Of a DNA stretch of 64,000 nucleotides, positions 57,019 through 64,000 are shown piece by piece. Position 1 is the first letter of the stretch, and every line of letters starts with the position of its first letter. The notes beneath the pieces are model-generated. The model was not told the DNA's origin. It saw only the letters and a program-made list of their open reading frames with translations, and ran no database searches. This DNA is from Cyanobacteriota bacterium (GTDB lineage Bacteria; Cyanobacteriota; Cyanobacteriia; CACIAM-69d), in assembly GCA_022402445.1 (NCBI GenBank), contig JAKRSF010000008.1:372001-436000 (forward strand). Reading direction: 5' to 3'. The position numbers and the translations under genes were made by a program.

Positions 57019-58437
57019 ATGACGATCGCGGGTGACGGACAGGGGGCGGCGGCGATCGCCCTGCGGGGGACGGATGTGGAGGAGGTGGCCCTGGGGGCGG
57101 ATCGTTACACGGTCTACCTGCGGGAGTTGCTGGAACGGACGATCGCGGCGAACCGGGCTGCGGATTCGAGTTTATTGGTGCAGTTGCGGACGGCGGCGAT
57201 CGCGATCGCCCAGGAGCTGGCATGGCCTTCGACGCGGGATGAGGCGTGGCGCTTCACGAACCTGGCGTCGATGATGGCCTTCGAGTTTGGGCCGACGGGG
57301 GCGATCGCGGCGGACCTGCTGAGCAGTGCGGATCGGGACGCGATCGCCTTGGCGGAATGTCCGGCGGCGCGGCTGGTGTTCGTCAATGGCAACTTTTGTG
57401 AGATTCTGTCGGATCTGTCGGCGGTGCCTGTGGGCGTCACGGTGGAGCGGCTCGCCACGGCGGATTTGAGTGAAGCGGCCTTCGGGGCGCATTTAGGCAA
57501 AGTCCAAAATGGCTCGGAACCGTTTGCGGCCCTCAATACCGCCGCGATCGCCGATGGGGCCGTGGTGCGGGTGGCGCGCGGTGCGATCATTGAAACGCCC
57601 ATCCATCTCCTCTTTCTGGCGGTCCCTGGCCCAACGCCCGTCCTGATTCAGCCTCGGGTGCTGGTGGTGGCCGAGGAGGGGAGCGCCTGCACCTTGATCG
57701 AAGACTATGCCGTGGCCCAAAACAGTTGGTGCCAGGGCAGTGGCAGCGCTGCCACGGAGCCCTATTTCACCAATGGGGTCACGGAAATCGCGATCGCGGA
57801 CAACGCCCGCATCAGCCACAGCCGCACCCAGCGGGAGGCCGCCAACGCCTTCCACATCGGCAAAACCGCCGTTTTCCAGGGCCGCGATAGCTACTACGGC
57901 CTGACCACCATCAGCACCGGAGCCGCGATCGCCCGCCACAACCTCGACATCACCCAGGGGGGACCGGGCACCGAAACCCGCCTCCAGGGCCTCACGGTGG
58001 CCGCTGGCACGCAAGTCGCCGACCTCCACAGCGATCTGAACCTCCAGCATCCCCACGGGGTGGCCGATCAACTTCACAAATGTATCGCCGCTGGCCGGGG
58101 CCGCACGGTCTTCAATGGCCGCGTCCTTGTCGGCCAGCAGGCCCAGCACACGGACGCCGCCCAGCTCAACCGCAATCTGCTGCTCTCGTCCCAGGCGCGG
58201 GTCGATACAAAACCCCAGCTTGAGATCATCGCCGACGACGTGAAATGCACCCACGGGGCCACCGTCAGCCAGCTAGAGGATGACGAAATTTTCTACCTGC
58301 GCAGCCGGGGCCTCGACAGCACCAGCGCCCGCCGTCTGCTCCTTGATGGCTTCGGCGGCGAAATTCTGGCCCAACTGCCCGCCGCCAGTCTGCGCCACCA
58401 GTTGGCCCGATGTTTGGCCTGCGAACTGGAGTTTTAG
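57019..58437 (+). CDS. sufD: Fe-S cluster assembly protein SufD
   Basis: SufD is the partner of SufB in the scaffold. The 472-residue protein has an alanine-rich helical N-terminus with DEAWRFTNLASMMAFEF, the SufD start motif (R-E-A/E-W-R-x-T-x-L). The middle has NGSEPFAALNTAAIADGAVV and a beta-helix domain with RISHSRTQREAANAFHIGKT. LQAQQHTDAAQLNRNLLLSS-like HTDA region and CTHGATVSQLEDDEIFYLRS end the fold. ATG 57019 is used; GTG 57016 adjoins the sufC stop. C-terminal residues include CLACELEF. Confidence 0.94.
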   Translation: MTIAGDGQGAAAIALRGTDVEEVALGADRYTVYLRELLERTIAANRAADSSLLVQLRTAAIAIAQELAWPSTRDEAWRFTNLASMMAFEFGPTGAIAADLLSSADRDAIALAECPAARLVFVNGNFCEILSDLSAVPVGVTVERLATADLSEAAFGAHLGKVQNGSEPFAALNTAAIADGAVVRVARGAIIETPIHLLFLAVPGPTPVLIQPRVLVVAEEGSACTLIEDYAVAQNSWCQGSGSAATEPYFTNGVTEIAIADNARISHSRTQREAANAFHIGKTAVFQGRDSYYGLTTISTGAAIARHNLDITQGGPGTETRLQGLTVAAGTQVADLHSDLNLQHPHGVADQLHKCIAAGRGRTVFNGRVLVGQQAQHTDAAQLNRNLLLSSQARVDTKPQLEIIADDVKCTHGATVSQLEDDEIFYLRSRGLDSTSARRLLLDGFGGEILAQLPAASLRHQLARCLACELEF

Positions 58438-58484
58438 GACCTGTCCCCACCAAGCTCCAACTAACAGGTTCCAGTACCCAAAGA

Positions 58485-58504
58485 CAAGGGGCTTAAGCCC
58501 CTTG
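58485..58504. repeat. Dispersed palindrome, CAAGGGGCT family (copy 3)
   Basis: CAAGGGGCTTAAGCCCCTTG is a perfect 20-base palindrome in the gap between sufD and sufS. It is followed by CTCCCA and not by a T-run. Confidence 0.75.
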
Positions 58505-58655
58505 CTCCCACGGTTTAATTCCCACCGGTTTCATGACTCTAGAATCAGGTTGAAAGGTCATTATTTAAAAGCATTAATTTAAACGCATTAAATGACAGAC
58601 CCTAAGCCCTAAAAACCAGCCCCTGCCCCGCGATCGCCCACCCCTTCCCCCAACC

Positions 58656-59918
58656 ATGACCCTCGCCACCGACAAGCCCTTGGCCCTAAAAGTCCGCCAG
58701 GATTTCCCGATCCTGCACCAGAGCATCCACGATCATCCGTTGGTCTACCTCGACAACGCCGCCACCTCCCAGAAACCCCAGGCGGTCATCGATACCCTGC
58801 GGGACTATTACGAGCGCTACAACTCCAATGTCCACCGGGGGGTCCACACCCTCAGCGGTCTGGCGACGGACGCCTATGAGGGGGCGCGGGAGAAGCTGGC
58901 CAAGTTCGTTAATGCGGCCTCCCACCAGGAAATTGTCTACACCCGCAACGCCAGCGAAGCGATTAATTTAGTGGCCTACAGTTGGGGCCTCAACACCCTG
59001 CAACCGGGGGATGAAATTGTGCTGTCGGTGATGGAGCACCACAGTAATTTGATCCCCTGGCAGTTCGTGGCCCAGCGGACGGGGGCAATTCTAAAATTCG
59101 TGGAACTGGACGCCACGGAAAGTTTTGATCTGAACCACTATGAAAGCCTCGTGGGCGATCGCACCAAACTGGTGTCTATTGCCCACGTATCTAACACCTT
59201 GGGCTGCGAAAATCCGGTGGCGGCGATTGTGGCGATCGCGCGGAAATTCGGCGCAAAGGTCTTAATTGATGCCTGCCAAAGTGCGCCCCACATGCCCTTG
59301 GATGTGCAGGCCATGGACTGCGATTGGCTCGTGGCGTCGGGCCATAAAATGTGCGGCCCCACGGGCATCGGTTTTCTTTACGGCAAGCTCGATCTGCTGC
59401 GGTCCATGCCGCCCTTTTTGGGGGGTGGGGAAATGATTGCCGATGTGTTTCTCGACCACGCTACCTATGCGGATCTGCCCCACAAATTTGAGGCCGGTAC
59501 CCCCGCGATCGGCGAGGCGATCGCCCTCGGTGCAGCGGTGGACTACCTCAATGCGATCGGCATGGACACCATCCACGCCTACGAAGCGGACCTGACCGCC
59601 TACCTATTCGCCCGCCTGGGGGAAATCCCCGAAGTGCGCGTCTATGGCCCCCAACCCGACTCCCAGGGGCGAGGTCGCGCGGCCTTGGCCTCCTTCACCG
59701 CCGGAGAAGTCCACCCCCACGACCTGTCCACCATCCTGGATCAAGCAGGCATCGCCATCCGCGCCGGTCACCACTGCACCCAGCCCCTCCATCGCCAAAT
59801 CAAGGCCCAATCCACCGCCCGCGCTAGCCTGTATTTCTACAACACCCGCGAGGAAATTGATACGTTCATCGCAGCGCTTAAGGACGCGATCGCCTTTTTT
59901 GGCAGCATCTTTGGCTAG
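58656..59918 (+). CDS. sufS: Cysteine desulfurase SufS
   Basis: SufS removes sulfur from cysteine with pyridoxal phosphate and supplies it to SufBCD. The 420-residue protein shows [15 protein letters not shown] near residue 30, [28 protein letters not shown], the PLP lysine in [20 protein letters not shown] and the catalytic cysteine in [34 protein letters not shown] ends it. It is group II (SufS/CsdA) because R-A-G-H-H-C sits in a short loop. It is the last suf gene, 218 bp after sufD, and may have its own promoter in the AT-rich segment at 58550-58600. Confidence 0.95.
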   Translation: MTLATDKPLALKVRQDFPILHQSIHDHPLVYLDNAATSQKPQAVIDTLRDYYERYNSNVHRGVHTLSGLATDAYEGAREKLAKFVNAASHQEIVYTRNASEAINLVAYSWGLNTLQPGDEIVLSVMEHHSNLIPWQFVAQRTGAILKFVELDATESFDLNHYESLVGDRTKLVSIAHVSNTLGCENPVAAIVAIARKFGAKVLIDACQSAPHMPLDVQAMDCDWLVASGHKMCGPTGIGFLYGKLDLLRSMPPFLGGGEMIADVFLDHATYADLPHKFEAGTPAIGEAIALGAAVDYLNAIGMDTIHAYEADLTAYLFARLGEIPEVRVYGPQPDSQGRGRAALASFTAGEVHPHDLSTILDQAGIAIRAGHHCTQPLHRQIKAQSTARASLYFYNTREEIDTFIAALKDAIAFFGSIFG

Positions 59919-60027
59919 GGGAAACGGGTCTTGGATAACGCCCTGGTGATCCTCGCCGCCGCCGACCGGATTTCCAGTTTTTAAAAGCCTGAATCTTTAA
60001 TTTTCAGGAATGTTCAGGCTGCAATCC

Positions 60028-61344
60028 TTAGCCCCCAGCCGCCTCCAGCCTAGGTAAATGGATAACGAATCGGCTGCCGTGGGGCGAAACCCCTTCATAG
60101 GCCAGTGTCCCCCGATGCAAGTCCGCAACAATTTGTTGGCTAATGGATAGCCCTAGGCCCGTCCCCCGCTCAACTGATTTGGTGGTGAAAAACGGGTCAA
60201 ACATTTGCGCCTGCACCGCCGGAGCAATCCCAGGGCCATTATCCATAATCGAGACCTCCACCCCCGTTGCCGTCATTCGGGTTTCAATTTCAATGGTTAA
60301 AGGGGCCTCGGGTTCCATCGCCGACCAGTCCTCTAAGGCATCAATGGCATTGCCCAAAAGATTCATCCAAACCTGATTGAGGGGGCCGGGATAAACCCCA
60401 AAAAGCAACAACTCCCCGTAGCGCTTGACAACCGAAATTTCAGGGCGTTTTGAGCTCGATTTCAGACGACTTTGCAGGAGCATTAGGGTGCTCTCTAGGC
60501 CATCATTGAGATTCACTTCCTTGATCTGGGATTCGTCGGTGCGGGCAAAATTGCGTAGCCCTAGAACGATCTGTCGAATGCGATCGGCCCCCACCTGCAT
60601 GGACTGCACCAGCTTGGGTAAATCCTCCTGAATGAAGTCCAAATCCAGATCCTCAAGCTGCTGAACTTGGCTAGGGGTGAGGGGTGGCGCAACGGTTTGG
60701 TATAGGCTGAGGCCCGACAGCAAGTGATCCACATATTCCTGGATGTGGATCAGATTGCCGTAGATGAAGTTGACGGGATTATTAATCTCATGGGCAATGC
60801 CCGATACGAGCTTTCCCAGGCTGGACATTTTCTCGCCTTGGATAAGCTGCACTTGGGTGGCGCGGAGGGTTTTGAGGGCGGATTCTAGGGCTTGGGTGCG
60901 TTCCTGGACCCGCTGTTCTAGGACTTCATTTTGGGACTGCACCTGTCGGGTGAGATGATAGAGCCGCAAATGGAGCTGGATGCGCACGAGCACTTCTTCC
61001 TGATGGAAGGGTTTGGTGATGTAGTCTACGGCCCCTAATTCAAAGCCTTTGCTTTTATTACTGACATCCGCTAGGGCGGTCATGAAAATGACTGGAATGG
61101 GGGCGGTGGTGGGATCTTCCTTGAGCTGTTTGCAGACTTCAAATCCGTCCATTTCTGGCATCATCACGTCTAGCAAAATTAGATCCGGTAGGGTGCGCTG
61201 GGCTCGGGCGATCGCGATCGCGCCGGAGCGGGCGGTGAGCACCTCGAAGCCAGCACCATAGAGGAAATCGCTCAGGAGACCCAGGTTTGCCGGATTGTCA
61301 TCCACCGCCAGAATTGTGCTTTGCTCAGGGGGCGAAAATACCAT
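60028..61344 (-). CDS. Response regulator-histidine kinase fusion
   Basis: The 438-residue protein has an N-terminal receiver domain (ILAVDDNPANLGLLSDFL, phosphoacceptor aspartate in LILLDVMMPEMDGFEV, FMTALAD and YITKPFHQEEVLVRI). A coiled coil (QSQNEVLEQRVQERTQALES) follows. A HisKA domain has SLGKLVSGIAHEINNPVNFI with the phosphorylated histidine, and a HATPase domain has LLGNAIDALEDW (N box), VSIMDNGPGIAP (G1) and RGTGLGLSISQQIV (G2). Such receiver-first kinases often take phosphate from a hybrid kinase; one lies 230 bp upstream. The signal is unknown. Confidence 0.9.
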   Translation of the reverse strand: MVFSPPEQSTILAVDDNPANLGLLSDFLYGAGFEVLTARSGAIAIARAQRTLPDLILLDVMMPEMDGFEVCKQLKEDPTTAPIPVIFMTALADVSNKSKGFELGAVDYITKPFHQEEVLVRIQLHLRLYHLTRQVQSQNEVLEQRVQERTQALESALKTLRATQVQLIQGEKMSSLGKLVSGIAHEINNPVNFIYGNLIHIQEYVDHLLSGLSLYQTVAPPLTPSQVQQLEDLDLDFIQEDLPKLVQSMQVGADRIRQIVLGLRNFARTDESQIKEVNLNDGLESTLMLLQSRLKSSSKRPEISVVKRYGELLLFGVYPGPLNQVWMNLLGNAIDALEDWSAMEPEAPLTIEIETRMTATGVEVSIMDNGPGIAPAVQAQMFDPFFTTKSVERGTGLGLSISQQIVADLHRGTLAYEGVSPHGSRFVIHLPRLEAAGG

Positions 61345-61574
61345 GGTCTAGGAAATTCCAGTCAATTGAAATGAACGACTTGATCAATGCTAGGGAAACG
61401 GCCAAGGATTTCTATGCGGATTTTTTAAAGTTGAGGATTAATTCCAGTAATTCTCGTCATGGATCCGCAAAATGCCTGTGATGAAAATGAGAGATTTCAA
61501 CGAATTTTTCTGTTTTTTAGCGTTCTAGTTCTATCGAGCTCTAAGAATTAGAAAACCTCAACTAAAACAATACC

Positions 61575-64000
61575 CTAGGTCACCTGCTGAAGGAAGCTAA
61601 GAATCGCTTCATCCTGAAACGTCTTTGCCCACTTCCGCAGGGGCTGAATGAACCCTTGCCAGTCGGGATCTTGCTGTTCGAGAGTGTCTAGGGCCTGGAG
61701 GATGGCGCGCATATTGCCCTGGAGTGCCAGTTCCTCTAGCTCTTGAAGGAAGGCGACTTCGGGGATTTTGAAGCTGGCCTTGGGGGGGGAAATGCCGTGG
61801 GAAGAGGATTCATTGTCCTGGTAAATCCACTCTAGGTTGAGGTGTTTTTCGAGGAGTTTGAAGAGTTCCCCCGCCTGAATTGGTTTGGGTAAAAACTCGT
61901 TGCCCCCGGCCTCAAAGCTCTGGTACTGATCCTGTTCAAAGACGCTGGCGGAGGTGGCAATGATGGGAATTTGGGCGATCGCGTCGGTCGCCCGTACCCG
62001 CTGCATGACCTGAAATCCATCGAGTTTTGGCATGAGTAGATCGAGGATGAGTAGGTCTGGCTTTAGGGCAATTGCCTGGGCCAGTCCCTCTTCCCCGTCG
62101 CTGGCGGTGACGATCCGAAAACCAAGGGGCTCCAATAGTTCCACCAAAACATTACGGTTGGCGGCCTTGTCGTCCACCACAAGAAGCATGGGGTATTCAG
62201 GCAGTTCCTGAGGGCTGCTGGCATGGGAATCATCCGCCGTGGATGCATCAATGGCCTGGGATGATGTTAGGAGTGTGGGGGCGGTTTTGGGGGCAATTTC
62301 TAGGCCAGTGCTGGGGGTGATGGGGGGACGATCGCGGCGGCGAATTCCCACAATTTGGCCCCGGTAATCCACCCGCGATGTGGCGGCCCAGTCCGCCTCA
62401 ATGGGTAACTCAAGGTCAAAGTAGAATACGCTGCCAACCCCCAATTCACTCTGGACTTGGATGGTGCTGCCCATCATTTCCACAAATTTTTGGCTGATGG
62501 CTAAGCCTAGGCCCGTGCCCTCTTCACTGTGGCGATAGTTACTGGCCTGCTCGAAGGGTAAAAAAATCTGCTGCACCTGATCTGGGGCCATGCCAATCCC
62601 CGTATCTCGCACTTCAAACCGGAGGCGCTGGGTGCTGGCAAATCCCACATTGAGGGTTACGCTCCCCTGCTCGGTAAATTTAATGGCGTTGCCCAGGAGA
62701 TTAATCAGCACCTGGCGGATGCGTTTTTCGTCGCCGCGTACGCCGGTGGGCAGTTCTGGGGCAAAGTTGGCGGAGAAGGAAATTTGCTTGATGTCGCTGC
62801 GGACACGGCAGATTTCAACGATGCTGTGGAGCATGGCCGGTAGATGGAACGGGGCTATTTTTAGCTCCATTTTGTCCGCTTCAATTTTGGAGATGTCTAG
62901 GACATCATTGATGAGGTTGAGGAGATAGGAACCGCACTGGAAAATGGTGTTGACGCGATCGCGATCGCCGGAGCTGATGTCGGGCGATCGTTGCAGAACC
63001 TGGGCATAGCCAAGGATGCCATTGAGGGGGGTGCGCAGTTCGTGGCTCATGTTGGCCAAAAATTGACTCTTGGCCCGGTTAGCCCGCTCCGCCTGCTGAC
63101 TGGCCGCCTGTAGGGCAGCGGTGCGCTCTTCGACCCGCCGCTCTAGCACTTGATTGGCCTGTTTGACGGCCAGTTCCGAGGCGCTTAGGGCTTGGTTCTT
63201 GAGTTCCAGATCGCGCTGGGCCTCTAGGGTTTGTTGCTGCGATCGCAGAAGCTGCGCCTCAATTTTTCCAAGGAACACGTAGAAGAACAAAATCAACAGG
63301 GCTACCACGCCGCTAGATAGCGCCAGCGATTGGTGGATGGCCCGATCAGCGGGCTCCACAAAGGCGGTGACCTCCGCGATCGCGGTGACATAGCCCAAGG
63401 GATCCCCATCAATATCGTTAAAAGGCAACAGGACCGCTTGAAAATGTTGATCCCCCTGGCGATATTGGATCGAACTTTCCCCCTTTTCACCGACCCGATG
63501 ATCGAGCAATTCCTTAATCTCAGAGGATAGGGGACCGAGGGTGTTGTTTGTGATGACTAAGTGATTGAGCTGATCCCACGGGGCCGTTTGGCCAGGGGAA
63601 TTGGCGTTGATTTTATCTTCCCAAAGGGACCGATCCAGTTGATTTTTGTCCACCGCCACCACGAGGCTTAGCCCCATGACCTCGGCCAGATCCTCGAGCA
63701 AAGCCTCAAATTCAATCCCCAATTCTAGGTAGCCCAGAGTTCGTCGCCCGGTGGCCCTATCCCCAATGAACCAAGGCAGCACGGCCCGCAGAACGGTGCC
63801 GCCACTTTTTCCCTGCTCGATGCCAGCGGCAAGCTGACCCGTGGCTTCAGCATTGATGATACTGGCACGATTGTTCAGGTCGCCGCGCACATTACTATGG
63901 AGCCGCAGGAGGGTGACGCGATCGCGACGATAGACATAGAAATGGGTAATATCCTGCTCCGTTTTTAGGGTCTCAAAGAGGGGTCTGGTGATTGCCTCAA
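61575..64000 (-). CDS. Hybrid sensor histidine kinase, partial at window end
   Basis: The frame is still open at base 64000 (upstream codons read [20 protein letters not shown] and onwards), so the N-terminus lies outside. The visible part has a periplasmic double-Cache-like sensor ([20 protein letters not shown] and [19 protein letters not shown]), a membrane helix [17 protein letters not shown], a coiled coil, and a HisKA domain with [20 protein letters not shown]. The HATPase domain contains [32 protein letters not shown] and [16 protein letters not shown]-terminal receiver has [33 protein letters not shown] and FLPKPIQ. It pairs with the receiver-kinase fusion downstream. Confidence 0.9.
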   Translation of the reverse strand, partial: EAITRPLFETLKTEQDITHFYVYRRDRVTLLRLHSNVRGDLNNRASIINAEATGQLAAGIEQGKSGGTVLRAVLPWFIGDRATGRRTLGYLELGIEFEALLEDLAEVMGLSLVVAVDKNQLDRSLWEDKINANSPGQTAPWDQLNHLVITNNTLGPLSSEIKELLDHRVGEKGESSIQYRQGDQHFQAVLLPFNDIDGDPLGYVTAIAEVTAFVEPADRAIHQSLALSSGVVALLILFFYVFLGKIEAQLLRSQQQTLEAQRDLELKNQALSASELAVKQANQVLERRVEERTAALQAASQQAERANRAKSQFLANMSHELRTPLNGILGYAQVLQRSPDISSGDRDRVNTIFQCGSYLLNLINDVLDISKIEADKMELKIAPFHLPAMLHSIVEICRVRSDIKQISFSANFAPELPTGVRGDEKRIRQVLINLLGNAIKFTEQGSVTLNVGFASTQRLRFEVRDTGIGMAPDQVQQIFLPFEQASNYRHSEEGTGLGLAISQKFVEMMGSTIQVQSELGVGSVFYFDLELPIEADWAATSRVDYRGQIVGIRRRDRPPITPSTGLEIAPKTAPTLLTSSQAIDASTADDSHASSPQELPEYPMLLVVDDKAANRNVLVELLEPLGFRIVTASDGEEGLAQAIALKPDLLILDLLMPKLDGFQVMQRVRATDAIAQIPIIATSASVFEQDQYQSFEAGGNEFLPKPIQAGELFKLLEKHLNLEWIYQDNESSSHGISPPKASFKIPEVAFLQELEELALQGNMRAILQALDTLEQQDPDWQGFIQPLRKWAKTFQDEAILSFLQQVT

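Noticed and set aside
1-64000. tRNA or rRNA genes
   Set aside because: I saw no T-loop plus acceptor-stem combination and no rRNA sequence. A covariance search was not possible.

Overview
The window is chromosomal DNA of a GC-rich cyanobacterium. The octamer GCGATCGC (HIP1) recurs throughout. Gene content is typical of the phylum: an NDH-1 ndhD, the SufR-controlled sufBCDS cluster, the catalytic subunit of ferredoxin-thioredoxin reductase, a transaldolase with EF-hands, an HHL1-like protein, DUF3285, and the rpmH-rnpA-yidC block. I see no rRNA, no tRNA and no insertion sequence. I cannot name the species.

Layout. 1-13 kb: a 2TM protein, a homocysteine-biosynthesis (DUF39) protein, a structured intergenic region with a 37-residue membrane-peptide gene, a GGDEF/EAL protein, moaD, ndhD, a CbiO-like ATPase, a coiled-coil membrane protein, a GDYXXLXY protein, transaldolase and a GIY-YIG protein. 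13-18 kb: trpE, then an AT-richer island with a DUF4258/DUF2283 pair and a single-chain MmeI-like restriction-modification enzyme. 18-28 kb: an ABC exporter, a NatA/LivG-like ATPase, a glycosyltransferase, DUF3285-ybeY-dgkA, an Rrf2 regulator beside cysK, murI, and a folM-like/folK pair. 28-34 kb: a TPR/O-GlcNAc-transferase-like protein, a GT4 glycosyltransferase and a Gfo/Idh/MocA oxidoreductase, all on the minus strand. 34-43.4 kb: rpmH, rnpA, a PH-domain protein, yidC, a DUF177 gene, a metallophosphoesterase, a GST, hisIE, a UvrD-like helicase, an ArsR regulator and an HHL1-like gene.

43.4-52.3 kb holds a type I CRISPR-Cas locus of the MYXAN (Cmx/Dev) kind. It comprises a 21-repeat array, a probable leader, and a minus-strand operon WYL regulator-cas6-cas3-cas8-cas7-cas5. 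No cas1, cas2 or cas4 lies in the window. The upstream region carries a 9-bp inverted repeat that could be the WYL protein's operator, and one spacer encodes the MazG signature GLNGEAGEVAE. 53-60 kb holds sufR, two CAAC-N6-GTTG SufR boxes, ftrC and sufBCDS, a coherent Fe-S cluster module with ftrC inside it. The window ends with a response-regulator/histidine-kinase fusion and a partial hybrid kinase.

Two families of short dispersed palindromes sit between genes. One has the core CGTAGGGG followed by a G-rich/C-rich hairpin. The other is AAGGGGCTTAAGCCCCTT, including copies inside the suf cluster. No single gene stands out as certainly new. The best leads are the CRISPR array's repeat heterogeneity and spacers, the WYL operator, the Rrf2-cysK operator, the ftrC-suf arrangement, the structured RNA-like region near 2.0-2.3 kb, and the uncharacterised coiled-coil protein at 8.1-9.3 kb.
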